Shown here piece after piece: positions 23,486 to 35,607 of a stretch of DNA of 64,000 bases. Numbering within the stretch: position 1 is the first letter of the stretch; the number at the start of each line of letters is the position of its first letter. The notes beneath the pieces are model-generated. The model was not told the origin of the DNA and searched no databases. It saw nothing but the letters and a program-made list of their open reading frames with translations. The position numbers were made by a program, and so were the translations under genes. The stretch comes from Moniliella sp. 'wahieum' (taxonomy: Eukaryota > Basidiomycota > Moniliellomycetes > Moniliellales > Moniliellaceae): contig RSEE01000015.1 of the NCBI GenBank assembly GCA_003971905.1, forward strand, positions 620,001-684,000, read 5' to 3'.

Positions 23486-26277
23486 ATGTCGTTACACACC
23501 AAGAACCATTCTGGTTCGGCTGCGCCCAACGCGGGTGCAAGCCCACAGTCCAAGAAGACCCGCATCGCCGTCATGACCTCGGGCGGCGACGCCGCCGGCA
23601 TGAACGCGGCCGTGCGCGCAGTGGTCAAGTTCGCCATCTACAAGGGCTGCGAAGCCTATGTCATTCGTGAGGGTCTGTCGGGTCTGGTCCAGGGAAACAC
23701 CAAGGCCGAGCCCGTCACCGCTCAGGCTACCCCCCAAGCGACCCCTGCACAGTCGACCATCCCCAGTCCCGCCATGACCCCAGCACCTATGCAGGATGGG
23801 ACTACCACATGCCTAACCTCTCGATTGGCGGGGGCGCTGGCTACCCCTTCCCTGGGGAAAAGCACCACCGACACCAGCGCTTTGTGCCCACCTATGGCTA
23901 CGGCGAGCTTCTCCGCGAGGGTGTTGGGGGAGCCGCAGACACTGGGCTCAAGGGCCGGTACATCATTCGCGTTGGTTGGGACGACGTGCGTGGCTGGTCC
24001 GAGCAGGTACGTTCAACATTCAATTCTCACCTTTTTCCAATTATGCACTGATGCACTGACACTGTTCCCTAGGGTGGAACCCTGATTGGTACCGCTCGCT
24101 GCGTCGAGTTCCGCCAAGCCGAGTACCGCCGGCAAGCTGCGTTCAATCTCATTTCTCATGGGATTGACTGTCTTGCCGTGGTGGGTGGTGATGGAAGTTT
24201 GACTGGCACCGATATTCTGCGCCAAGAGTGGCCAGACCACGTGAGTGCGCTTCTTGCTGAAGGCAAAATCACCCAAGTGCAGTACGACAAGTTCAAGCAC
24301 CTTCGTATCGTTGGCTTGGTCGGATCGATCGACAATGATTTGGCCACCACCGACATGACGATTGGTTGCTCCACTGCTCTCACTCGTGCGTGCGAGTCGG
24401 TCGACTCGATCTCTTCCACCGCTGCTTCCCACTCGCGTGCGTTCGTGGTGGAGGTGATGGGGCGCAACTGTGGCTGGATCGCACTCCAATGTGCCATCGC
24501 TACCGGTGCCGATTACATTTTCATCCCAGAACAGCCGCCGTTGTGCAACGATACCGAAGCAGAGGGTGGCGAAGAAGGAGAGCACGGCTGGGCCCAGGAA
24601 ATGTGCCGCGTGCTGCAGAAGCACCGTGAAGCTGGCAAGCGCAAGACCATTGTCATTGTGGCCGAGGGTGCGATTGACAAGAACCTCAACCCGATCAAAT
24701 CCTCCGACATTGCCCAGGTCCTGACCGACAAGCTTGGTCTCGACACGCGTGTTACCACCCTGGGTCATACCCAGCGTGGTGGAAGCCCTGATGCCAACGA
24801 CCGTGTCCTGTCTACCCTCCAGGCTGTTGACGCGGTCAAGGCCTTACTTGAGGCTACGCCGAGACGCCGTCGTACGTGATTGGCACGCGGGAAAACAAAA
24901 TTATCCGTGTACCGCTCAAGTATGCGATTGAGCAGACCAAGGCTGTGGCCGAAGCCATTTCGGAGAAGCGGTTTGGAGACGCACTCAAGGCCCGCGGCGA
25001 GACCTTTGCTGAGGACCTGGCCGCTTGGAAGTACATTTCTGAGATCAATCCTGCTACGAAGGTGGACGAGGAGAGTCGGATGCGGGTGGGCATCATGCAT
25101 ATTGGCGCCCCAGCAGGTGGGATGAACGCGGCGACGCGGACCATGGTCCGGTACTTTGTTGCTCGCGGTCATGTCCCCGTCTTGATCTCTAACGGCTTCC
25201 CGGGCTTGTTGGAGGACAATGTACAGGAGTTTGACTGGCTCCGCGTCGACAACTGGACCATCCGTGGTGGGTCTGAACTGGGTACCAACCGTGTGCTGCC
25301 GTCGGTGGATTATGGGGCGGTGGCAAGCAAGTTGCAGTACCATGATCTCAATGGTTTGATGATCATTGGTGGCTTCGAGGCGTTCCATGCAGTCAAACTG
25401 ATGGATGACGCCCGGGACAGTACCCTGCCTTCCGCATTCCCCTTGTTGCCATCCCCGCCACACTCAGCAACAATGTTCCGCTTAACGACTTCTCCCTTGG
25501 ATGTGACACCTCTCTCAATGCCCTGGTTCAGGCGTGCGATGCGATTAAGCAGTCGGCTCGGGCGAGTCGGAACCGTGTGTTTGTGGTGGAGACCCAGGGA
25601 GGCAATTGCGGGTACTTGGCTGTGCTTGGCGGCTTGGCCACCGATGCGTCTCTCACCTACGTGCCTGAAGTGGGTTTGACCCTGCAGCAGCTGCAGAAGG
25701 ACGTGGACTGGCTCAAGAAGCGTTACAGTTTGGACCAGCCGGGTAGGTCCGAGGGTCGTCTGGTGCTCCGCAACGACCATGCCAGCAAGGTGTACACCAC
25801 AGATGTTCTCACCAACATCTTCAAAGAAGAAGGCCATCCCTTCTTTGACGCTCGCTCTGCTTCGCTCGGTCACACTTTGCAAGGTGGCACACCTTCCCCT
25901 CTGGACCGGTGCCGTGCTACGCGCCTCGCGCTGCGCTGCTGCCAATGGCTCGAGGTAAGGCCCGTCCCGAGCTTGCTTTGAACGAAGCTTGGACCCAGCC
26001 CACCGAGGAGGCAATGCGGGAGATTGAGGAGAACTCGGAGGCCGATGCAGAGGCTGAAATTTACCGTGCCCAACAACAGCGTCTGACCGATGAGCCCTTC
26101 GACCCATCGTCAGCTGCCATCATCACGATCCGTGGTTCCTCGATCCAAATGACCACGGCGCGGGAAATGGCGCGGGAAGCTGACATGAAGCTTCGGACGG
26201 GTAAATGCTTGGGGTTTGGTGTCAAGCGGCTGGTGGACATCATGGGTGCCCGTGCTTCCACCCTGGAGACGCGTTAA
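23486..26277 (+). CDS. PFK1: ATP-dependent 6-phosphofructokinase
   Basis: The committed glycolytic step, fructose-6-phosphate to fructose-1,6-bisphosphate; fungal enzymes are internally duplicated with a catalytic N-half and a regulatory C-half. The N-half shows the nucleotide-binding [44 protein letters not shown], the active-site [15 protein letters not shown] and [16 protein letters not shown]. The C-half repeats the pattern with [31 protein letters not shown] and [16 protein letters not shown]. The expected length of about 900 residues fits. One 66-nt intron lies at 24007-24072 (GTACGT, CACTGAC, TAG). About five frame breaks occur; at 24859 CCGGAG appears as CCGAG. An insertion rich in Thr/Pro after GLVQGN is normal for this clade. 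The start follows a Pro/CT-rich leader and a Ser-rich N-terminus. Confidence 0.93.
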
Positions 26278-26422
26278 CGAGATGACTATGTTTGCAGCAT
26301 ATACTGCCCCTTACGATTGTGCTTCTTTGCTCTATACATTGCTTGCAACCTACTTCGCCTCCTATAGCGTTCCAATACAAGCTAAATAGTGTAACAAAAA
26401 TGAATAAGATGTGGCCTGGATC

Positions 26423-27178
26423 TCAGGCGGGCGGAGGCGTAGCGGCTCCATCAGTCTTATTGCTCACCTCGGCTCTGGGCGCCGCAATCGCCGCATCCAT
26501 CAATCCCTGCAAAGCCTTCTCTCCGTATCATCCGCAGAGGTGGGTTGCCTCTACGTGGCCGATCCCTTGGTGAGCGGATAGGATGAGGTTGGCATCCAGA
26601 AACTCGGGAAGAGGCGTTTCAGGGGGAGGAGCCCCGCCCAACGCCAGTACAGCGTGGCGTAATGACTCTTGCTCGGACTTGAGCTGGGCGACCATCTCCT
26701 GAGTTTCAGCAATGCGCTGAGCAAGAATGATATGCATGTTCTGGGTGTCTGGCAGCTGGGCAACCTGCTCCGAAAGTTCCCGCAACTTGATATCACGGCG
26801 TTGCCGAAACGCAGCTTGAGCTCGACGGTTTTGCGCCGCACGCTTCGACCCATCCAGTGGTCGCTTTGGCCCACTCCGGCGCTTCTCCCTCTCGGGAGCA
26901 GCGAATGCAGCGGCCTGGGCAGCGGCCGCAGCGTGGGCCGCCTGAGCTGCAACAGCCGCCTGAGCCGCCGCGGTGGCGGCAGCCTCGGCATCCGAGGCTG
27001 GTAGGGACCCAGGCGCCGGTGCAGGCGCAGGCGCCGGCGCTGGGCTGGGCGGGTGCTCACTTCCAGCTTGGCCTTGCTGGTACATTTCCTCGTTGTGAAG
27101 GAACTCATGCCAGGCGGTCTTGTCGTGCGAGCTGGTGCTTTCCCCCTCGGGGAACATTTCCTGTCCTGTACCCGACAT
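26423..27178 (-). CDS. bZIP transcription factor, Yap/Pap1 type
   Basis: The start MSGTGQEMFPEGES at 27178 is chosen because longer forms would run toward the tRNA gene. An acidic N-terminus leads to an Ala/Pro-rich stretch (APAPAPAPAP, then polyAla), and then the bZIP basic region KRAAQNRRAQAAFRQRR, whose QNRRAQAAFRQR is typical of the Yap/Pap1 class. Leucine-zipper heptads follow (LRELSEQVAQL, IILAQRIAETQEMVAQL). The C-terminus probably continues past an apparent stop at 26528, because SADDTE and KALQGLMDAAIAAPRAEV follow in linked frames to a stop at 26423. The Cys-rich domain of oxidative-stress Yap1 is not visible, so a role in redox stress is not supported. Confidence 0.78.
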
Positions 27179-27372
27179 GGCAATGGTGGTGGCTGTCGTC
27201 GCGCAAATTGGGGGAGTGTGGCCAGCAGGGGGCGGGGTGGGGATGACGTAATCGCCCTCAGCACGCGTCGCGCCCTCGGTTCGAACGCCTATCATTACTC
27301 GCTGTCTCCCCGGGGGTGCAATGTTGAAACAAATGAACTTCGTTTGATCGACCGATGAAAAAAAAGAAACAT

Positions 27373-27479
27373 CGACACCTGTGAGATTCGAACTCACGCC
27401 CTCAGAGAGGATTCGCTGGCCCTTGAAGCAAGGTGCATCTTATAGCAGGCGAACGGGGTAACCACTGCCCTAAAGTGTC
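27373..27479 (-). tRNA. tRNA-Ser (GCU anticodon) with intron
   Basis: On the minus strand the acceptor GACACTT pairs with AGGTGTC. The D-arm has GGG...CCC with GTGGTTA in its loop. The anticodon stem TTCGC/GCGAA closes a loop CT-GCT-A. The long type-II variable arm CCTC-TCT-GAGG and the T-arm GTGAG-TTCGAAT-CTCAC complete a serine tRNA; the discriminator is G. A 25-nt intron at 27418-27442 sits one base after the anticodon, the standard position. The gene lies 194 bp upstream of the bZIP start. Confidence 0.93.
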
Positions 27480-28488
27480 TGTTGGTTTGGTGTCGAAAAA
27501 GCTCTCACCAAACCATGTTTAGACGAGGTGGAGCACACTGGTGATATGATGCCGAACGATTAATGATGGCTGTGACGCATGACGTTCCCTGGAGACAGTG
27601 GGCTGAGGCGCTGGCGCGGAAGGGGAACTGCCACACGAGCCACGAGCTGCGTGTGTGAGCGTGTGAGCGTCGGTTGGAGTGTCGAGTGAGTGCCTGGGAA
27701 AATCTGCAGCAAACAGGGGTGTTAGGGGCACGCCCATTTCACACACTCCATCTCTCTCGCGTTCACCTGGGTGAGGCCTCCGGAGGCCCCAAGCTCAGAC
27801 GCACAACCCACCCTCAAGAGAGTGGTTGTCACGCGTACGGAAGAGGCACGGCACACTTGCGCCATACCGAGCTGCACGCGGTGTGGGCATAGGAGGAATG
27901 GAACGTAGTATCCTGCCGCCGCATGTACGTCTTTTGCCGTAAGGGCCATTCTTCTGCTGTCTATGAAACGAGACTCGGTCGGCTCCTGCTGGTGCGGGTG
28001 CGGAAGAGAGAGCCAGGGCTGCACACAGGAAACAGCCAAAGCGGGGAGTGGCCGACAGCGGCGCTGATGGATGATGGAGCGGATCCAGGGGCTAATTATG
28101 TTCAGGCAGGCATCGCTTGTACGCCTCGCCCCGGCCTCCCGCCTGCTCAGGGCATCCGCAGTAAGCGATGCGGGCGCTAATCAAATGCCAATCGCAAGCA
28201 GCCATGCTGCGCCGCACGAAACCCACCCCACGCGGTGGGCTGGCTTGGGCGGAGGTTGAATGTTGAAGGCGGGCTGCGGGCGCCCACACTGGTGGCGCTT
28301 ACGTCCGGCAGACCCCGCTCCTGTTCCCAAGCCTATTCCCACTCCCACTCCCGCTTCCACGCTCCACACTCAGCCCCACTGCTGTTCTCTCCCCCCACCC
28401 CCACCCCCCCTCTCTCCTCTCACGCCCGCGTTCGGACTCTCTCTCCCTCCATCCCCTCCCCTCCCCCCCCCCCCCCCACCTACCCATC
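27480..28488. other. Intergenic
   Basis: No gene seen. A C-rich leader with a 17-C run (28462-28477) precedes the Dbf4-like gene. Confidence 0.5.
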
Positions 28489-30014
28489 ATGCCTGTCCGC
28501 GAGCGCGACATGCGCGCCGAGCTTGACTCATACCGCAGCAAGTACCGCCGCGTGTTCCCCGCATACACCTTCTTCCTTGACGGCGTCGACCCAGACGGAT
28601 GCTCGCCTCACTCAGCGCATTGCCACTCATGGCGCACGCGTCGAACCTTGCTTCAGCCAACAATGCACCCACCTCGTCGTCGCCGGCCCCTCCACTGCCC
28701 GCAAGCGCTCCGACACCAAGCCCCTTTCCTATACCGACATCAACCGTGCCCGCCTGGATGCCGGCACTGCCAAACCGCCCAACCCCCCTCGGATGACAAA
28801 AAAGACGACCTCGTGGCCCAAGCAACCCGCATGAACATCCGCATCTGGGGGCGAGACAGTACGTCTAGTTCCTGTCCCTTTCCTGCCATTTTCTCCACTA
28901 CTTGATGAGCGTCCTGCTAGTGCCTAGGGCCCGCAGCGCTGACGAAAAACCCGTCTGCTCCAGAACTACTTAAAATCCTGAATGTTTTTGATGGTGCCAG
29001 CGATCCGGCTGTGGGTACAACCGCTGCCGCGGATCCAACCGATCTTCACACCCTTCTGGCCGCGGACAAGCTTTCTGCATCGGTCTCGGCCCGTACTTCC
29101 GCCATCACCCACAGAGGCGAGCACTGCGGTGCAACCACTTTGGCTCAAGCAAACGGGTACGAGTTTGCGTGGGATGCCCAGTCGGGGCAGTACGTGTTGG
29201 CAGGAGTGTATGCTCCGCTAGATCCGAGCTATGCTACTCTCTTGGTGGAGGACGCGACGCAAGCGTGCCGTCCCATCTACCTCGAGATGTTTGCTTACCC
29301 CAAAGAGGGTGAGCTGGCACCTTGGCCTGTCCTGTACAATGACGGGGAGGGACGATGCCCGTTTGCTGCACCATCTTCGCGACGGCGTCAAGAACCGTCG
29401 CCGAATGCGTGGCGTTCACTTCGCGTCGTTCTCGACCACGCCGAGGCCATTGAACTTGGCAAGGACCAGTCAAGCATGTGGAACGAGGGGAAAACATCCG
29501 ATGCTGTGGCAGGGGGGCTGGTAGCCAGTGCCTCTCCCCGTACTCCGACCATGGGAGAACTCCCCCTCCTTCGGTTTGGACGAATGGGGTGGAGCTGAAT
29601 GCCTCGGCTGCATCGGGCGTTGCGGCCCTCACCAGCACTCGCACCACCTCCACCGCCGTAAACACCGACCCTGTTCCGTGGATGAAGCAAACGGCGTCCG
29701 ATCCACGCCTTGCCGCCCTCCAGCGCCGGCCAACTTTCACACCACCTTCCCCGCCATCGGCGCCTCGTAGTGCCGTGCGCGAGTTTATGGCTCTCCGCAC
29801 GGCCGGCACCCCTGTTGGTTCACGACGCCGTCGCACCAAAGACAAGAAGCCCGGGTACTGTGAGAACTGCCGGATCAAGTTTGAGGATCTGGAAGACCAT
29901 GCCGTCTCCCGTCGTCATCTCCGTTTCGCACAGAATGACGAGAACTTTGAGGAGATTGATGCCTTGCTGGAATCCGTCAGGCGGGAACCACTGAATCCCA
30001 TTCCCGTGCACTAA
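28489..30014 (+). CDS. DBF4: Dbf4/Dfp1-like activator of Cdc7 kinase
   Basis: The regulatory subunit that activates Cdc7 to fire replication origins. The N-terminus carries a BRCT-like motif N (YTFFLDGVDP, TQRIATHGARVEPCFS, THLVVAG). The middle has a motif M-like segment (RPIYLEMFAYP, PWPVLYNDGEGRCPF). Near the C-terminus lies the Dbf4-type zinc finger, motif C: GYCENCRIKFEDLEDHAVS with the second His in RRHLRFA, giving CxxC...H...H. A 105-nt intron at 28859-28963 (GTACGT, GCTGAC, CAG) joins NIRIWGRD to KLLKILN. At least three frame breaks occur, one soon after the start near 28590. The protein is short for the family (about 450 residues). Confidence 0.82.
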
Positions 30015-30608
30015 AGAACTTTTCCTGTTTCCCTTTTTCACCTGTCAACATTTCGTTTCGTTTCTCTTTTCCTTTCCCCAACATGTCCTGCGCTTTGGCG
30101 CTTGGCGCCACACCCGACCACCGTACGTCTACGTTACCGCTATACCCCTCACGAAAGCAGGACCAACCTGAATATTCTCTGTTAATTATTGTTGGGCCTG
30201 CCCTTGCGCACATGCCCCCCCCCTCGCCCGTGTCCCTGCCGCTTTGTACCTCAGGCAGTGGCAGTTTAGTGGGTAGATCATCCCTGAGTGCTTCTATGGC
30301 TATTTTATACGCCAGTCCATCTGTGTGAGCTGGGCCAGTGGGCCGTCGTGTACTAGTCCTGACGAGAACCGCCGCATCACACAAGAGGGTGGTGCACGCC
30401 CTGAAGTGCTGCCCCGCCGCGGCCCCCGCAGCAGCGGACAACCCGGCGGAAAGAGAGAAGGAATGCCGCTGACGTAAACAGAGCGCTTGTGCAGTGCCAA
30501 TTTTTTCTGCTCCCATGTCGCCAAGCAGGCAGAGGGCCAGTGTTGGCTGCGGGGTGCCGCAGCCTCCGTCGGCCGGCCCGCCCGCCAGCGACCGCCTTCT
30601 CCACCACC
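30015..30608. other. Intergenic between Dbf4-like and eIF3c genes
   Basis: No gene seen; T-rich 3' flank at 30010-30080, then a GC-rich promoter. Confidence 0.5.
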
Positions 30609-33272
30609 ATGTCCTTCTTCCGCCGCGTCAACAGCGACAGCGAGAGCTCGTCGTCCGACTCGGACGAGGAGTCGCTGCTCTCTCTTCGGAGGACGAGGCG
30701 CCCAAGCCGACCCAGAAGAAAAATGCCTTTATGCGTTCGGATTCGGACGATGATTCGGACTCGGACTCGGACGAGGATTCGGACGAGGACTTGTCCAGCG
30801 ACGAGGATGGCGGTGCGGCCAAGAAGAACCGTTTCCTTCGTGGCGGTGCCGACTCGGACTCTGACTCGGACTCGGATGCGCCCAAGGTCGTCAAGTCTGC
30901 CCGTCAGAAGCGTGCTGAGGAGTTGGTTGCTGCTGCGGGCAGCCTGAACAATGCTCGGCGGATCAACGATTGGGCGTCCATCTCGCGCGGGTGGGACGAG
31001 ATTGTGCGCCTGGCGGACCGGCAACGTAGCCTGGGTGAACCCGTGGGACCGATCTTTATCCGCACCCTTGCTGAGCTCGACTCGCTCGCGACCGAAGCCA
31101 AGCCCAAGAAGAAGCAAATGAACGCCATCAACGCTCGTGCCCTCAACACGGTCTCTCAGAAGCTCCGCAAGATGGTCCGTGAGCACGAAAAGGAGGTTTC
31201 TGCCTTCCGCGAGGACCCGGATGCGTTTGTGGCCAAGGCCGAGGCGGCCATTGCTGAGACGGAGGCCCCGCCTCCTCCCGTGGCGCCTACCCCTCGTCCG
31301 GCCGGTGCCATTGGCGTTCGCTTTGGCGCTCCGGTAGTGGAGCTGTCCAGCAGGTGGCGGAAGATGGGTTTGAGACCGTCGGTCGTGGGGGGAAGACGAC
31401 AACCATCTCGTCTGAGGGCCTATTCAAGACCATGGCCGCCATCATGGAGGCTCGTGGACGCAAGACGACCGACCGCATTGGTCAGATTGCCACCCTAGAG
31501 GCTTTGGCGGAGGTGGCTTCGGGTTCGTACCAGAAGATCCGTGTTCAGATGGCGCTCTTGGCTATCCGATTCGACTATAACAGCACGAACCATGCGTATC
31601 TCCCTGTGGACCGGGGGAGGCCGCTCGCAAAGACTTGCTCACTCTGCTTGAGATTCTTTCGGCTGACCCGAGCTACGTCATCTCGGATCAGACCCCTGAG
31701 TACGACGAGGAGGAAAGACCGCAAGCCCAACGTGAACGGGGAAGGTCCTGTTGTGGCGGTGCGCGGGAACCTCGTCTCGTTTGTGGAGCGCCTGGACGAC
31801 GAGTTCAATGCCTCTCTTCGTGCCATTGACCCGCACACGCCCGAGTATGTCGAGCGTCTCGCGATGAGAAGCGGCTTTACGCCTTATCCTTCGCTCGCAA
31901 CTGTACTTTGAGCTGCGTGAGCAGGGCGTGGCGGTGGAGCGTGTGTTGGCCCGTCGTCTTGAACACGTATATGCGAAGCAGGAGCCCATTACTCAAGCGC
32001 TTGAGAGCGCGGTTGCCGATACGTATGCCTCGGCGCGCCGTTTGTCTCCAAGGTCACTCCGGCTCCGGAGGTGATTGCGGCGCCGAACGGATCGAGTGCG
32101 CTGGTGCGGCGCTCTGTACCCGCCTGTATGCTAGCCAGGCCATCGATGCCGAGCGGATCAAGACGCGTTCGATGCTTTGCCAAGTATACCATGTTGCTCT
32201 TCACGGGCGTTACCACGGCGCGCGCGACCTGTTCCTCATGAGCCACCTTCAAGAAGCCATCCACCGTGCCGATGCTGCAACCCAGATCCTGTACAACCGT
32301 GCCGTTGCGCAGCTGGGTGCGGCGGCCTTCCGTGCCGGAGCGGTGAAAGACGCCCAGGCGGCTCTGCAGGAACTCTTTGCGCATGGCCGGGCGCGGGAGT
32401 TGTTGGCTCAAGGTGCGCAACGGGCTTCGGAGCGTAACCAGCTTTCCCGGAACAAGAGGCGGCGGAGAGCGGCTGGCCGTGCCGTTCCACCTGCACATCA
32501 ACCTCGAGTTGCTCGAGGCGATGTACCTCACCGCGAGTATGCTCCTCGAGATCCCCCACCTGGCGCGTGCCTCGGCCAGCATGGACCCGAAGCGGCCCGG
32601 CGCAGGGTTATCTCTCGTCCACTCCGACGGATGCTCGACTATGCCGACCGGCAGGGTTTTCTGGCCCGCCGAGAACATGCGGGACCATGTGATTGCCGCG
32701 TCGCGGGCCTTGCGGGTGGGGACTGGGCCGGCTCGACGCAACTGATCCGGGAAATCACGATTTGGTCGTTGTGCCCGACCAGGGAAGGTGTGGCCAAACT
32801 GGATGCGCACATTCAGGCCGCCGGCATTCGCACTTGGTTCTTTCCTACGCCGCGCACTACGAGACTCTCTCCCTCGTCTCGCTCGCAACGCAGTTTGGCA
32901 TTCCTCTGGGCAAGGCGCGTGCGCTGGTGAGCAAGATGATTTGGTCGGACGAGCTTCCGTCGGCTAGGCTGGATGCGGTGGACAATGTCGTTCGCTTCAC
33001 TTTGCCCTCTGGCTCTTCTGCTCGGGGGGCAGCACACCCACGTCTGCATCCCCTCGCTTCGGTTTGGCCGACAAGGCGGCGGCGCTGCTGGAAACCAACG
33101 AGAAGACGCTTCTACCGAACTGCAGCGCGGTGCTCAGGCCACGGGCGGTGCTGCGCCCGAGACCGCGGGCGTGGGCGAGCGCCGTCGGCGGGGTGGTCCG
33201 GCCCCGCGGGGACGCGGCACGCGAAACCGCAACCAGTTCACCCGCGGTTTCCCGGGCCAGATAGCGGCCTGA
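30609..33272 (+). CDS. NIP1: Translation initiation factor eIF3 subunit c
   Basis: A core PCI-domain subunit of eIF3 that recruits eIF1 and eIF5 to the 40S ribosome. The start MSFFRRVNSDSESSSSDSDE is the canonical acidic/Ser N-terminus, followed by Asp-Ser runs and KKNRFLRGGADSDSD. The conserved N-domain has AGSLNNARRINDWASISRGW and PKKKQMNAINARALNTVSQK. Later come SYQKIRVQMALLAIRFDYN and GNLVSFVERLDDEF. The HGRYHGARDLFLMSHLQEAI and LYNRAVAQLGAAAFR segments belong to the PCI helical repeats, and AAHYETLSLVSLATQF, with DAVDNVVRF, to the winged helix. The C-terminus is Arg/Gly-rich and ends NQFTRGFPGQIAA. About eight frame breaks are spread along the gene. No intron is needed. Confidence 0.92.
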
Positions 33273-34209
33273 GTGTCGGGTCGGTCTCAAAAGGCTCTGT
33301 GAGGAGCCGAACTGCTATGGCTACAACATGTCTTAACCATCCTCCTTCTGCTTCCAACGTCCGTTACTAAAGTTCCTGGGTCGGCCTGGCGTTAGAAGGT
33401 TGTAGCATCCGTGGCCGGATCTTGTAGACATGGCTGGCCATCGTGCTTAGCGTCGGGGCCAACTGGCAGGGAGACGAAATGAGGGAAAAAGATATAGACA
33501 TGTCCATTCTCGCGCGTGAGTTGAGGGCAGCTACATAGTAGGAAGAGATGCAGTGAGAACTAGTGAACATGCAAACTAAATTCTGAGAGTTTATACCCCA
33601 AAAGCCGTGGAGCGGATGAGACCCAGCGACGCTGTCCACGACCCGAAGTGACAGAGCCTGAGCGCACTGCGCCGGGGCCTGTTCATCCATTCATCAGAGC
33701 GCCAAGCACAATGTATGATGAGATTGATGATCGATCATGCATCATGGCTCAGTTGGCGTCGCCCTCCCGTCTTCGCCCATCACTCAGTAAGTTAAACACT
33801 GTCTTCTTATTCCAAGAGAGCTATGGCGCGTTTTGTTCAGGGGAACTTTGGAGACGAAACATACAGCTATTAACATACTTACTCGTCCCTCTCCATCATC
33901 AGATTGTTTACATCGCTGGCGAGCTCTAGATTTCATTCCGGAGAAGATCCATTGTAAACAAGTGTTGAGTAGGTGGTGTGCGCTTTGAATCCCAGCAGAA
34001 CAGTCGATATGACTTATAGACCAAAGAGAAAAAGTGGCAGGACAGAAAAAGAGAAAACGGTTCTGAGCTGTGTCATTCGTCACACGCATCACTTTTTGCA
34101 AGTAGAGTGCTCATCCACGGCAATGTAACGGACTCAAGTTAAGGTAGAGAACCGTCGTGTGGGGGCAAAGCGATTGTTTCCGTCTCAAAACACGGACGAA
34201 GGGGGCGAG
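33273..34209. other. Intergenic between convergent genes
   Basis: No gene seen. More AT-rich than average; TGATCGA and TGCATCA words at 33725-33750. Confidence 0.5.
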
Positions 34210-35607
34210 TTAGGCCAAAATGAGACTAACCCCAATAGTCGAGAAGAGGGTGGCCAGGGCTACTAGATGAGGCGAGCGAACAGATTTGGCAGCAGATTTT
34301 CCTAAAGTGGAGGAGAAGAGAAGGTGAAGGGGAGAAGGGGAAGGAGAGGTGCTAGTTCCATTTGGGTTCCACCGCTGGCCGCCAGCCGTTGGAAGGGTCG
34401 AGTTGGGAGAAGAGCGCTGCACGTCCCTCGTCCGATCCAAACACCTCGTTTGCGTCATGATCCGCTTGCTCAACCACAATAAGCGATGGCCAATGGTGTG
34501 GTCCGTCACATTACTCCAGTCGGGCAGGTCGTCAAAGGTGGCATTGAAGCCGGTCATGTCAAAGTTGGTGCGGGCTAAGGTGTTGATGTACTTCCAGTAG
34601 GCCAAATTTCGGTCCCGACGCTTGTCTCCGCCCTGCAGCTTGGCCATACAGTATTGATCGCCGCCGAATGTCCACGTCTTGCAGCCCGATGAGGGAGACC
34701 ACATCCCGCTTAGCGTACTGAGCAAAGTATTCGATCGGGGTCTTGCCTCCCTGAGGCATCACGTCGGTAAAGTTGGTAAAGCCGTACCTCCAATAGTCAT
34801 ACCAGGGGCAACTGGTCTTGTTGGGCAATCGACGGATCCACTTGGGCCGGTCCTGGGTAAAATATGCACAAGACGATGGATCGCCGTAAATGTATCGACA
34901 TGTACGCCATTGGCCGGTGGGTCGTTCCCAATGATCGCATATCGTTGCATAACACTGACCTCCGCCATGGCCGACAAGAGTAATGTTCTTCATGGCAGGG
35001 TATTTCGTCCGGTTGTTGAACTCAGAGACAAAGGCATCCAGCACGTCAATGCGGACGATTTGGTGCCGTTCGGATGAGTTGCAATCTCGCCTGCTTGCCA
35101 GGCATTTACATCGCCCAAGCAAGCTGATTGGTTAGTGTACTCGCCAGAGTGAAGATGGTAGAGTAATATTCCGGCGCAGTGACAATGGAGGTAGCGCTGG
35201 CGCCAGGGTAGCTGGCATTGACGGCTGCTACCAAGGCGTTTTTCCATGGTTTGCCAATACTGTTGCCGTTACGGTAGCGGCCGTGGACATCACAATGCTT
35301 GTTCGGCGAGATGGTTGGAGGAGCGGGTGGACCAAAAGCAGCAACTTCGTCCCCGCTGGTCCCCACTGGCAAACTGGTGAGGTTGGCGCCGGACGGTACC
35401 GACACAGGGCCGTGATTCTCGCCCTCATTGTTGGTGCCGCCAGACATGACTGTGGACGCATCGCGGACCAGGAGGGAGAGCAGGCGTTTGTGTGCCAAAG
35501 AGCGGGGTGGCTGTGGCCAGAGGCAAGAAGAGGGGACGGCAGCAGCATACGCGATACGAAGGGACACTGCGGGACCGATTTGTAGTACGGTTGATGGACG
35601 CAGACAT
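34210..35607 (-). CDS. GPI-anchored alpha/beta-hydrolase-like protein
   Basis: A secreted protein inferred from many N-glycosylation sequons (NKT, NFT, NVT, NGT) and a C-terminal hydrophobic GPI-attachment tail (SPHLVALATLFSTIGVSLIL). The fold is suggested by NITLVGHGGGQ, placed like the nucleophile elbow, after VNAWQAGEIATHPNG. The following stretch has a helix with QRYAIIG, and then YGDPSSCAYFT and CPWYDYWRYGFTN. At the elbow the usual Ser is Gly (G-H-G-G-G), so it may be catalytically dead, or one base may be wrong. Start at 35607 gives MSASINRTTN; the signal peptide is blurred by frame breaks in that region. Three or more breaks occur downstream. I know similar basidiomycete proteins only as uncharacterised. 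Confidence 0.62.

Noticed and set aside
27178-27397. Longer N-terminus of the bZIP protein
   Set aside because: It would extend to within 20 bp of the tRNA gene and lacks conserved text; the ATG at 27178 is preferred.
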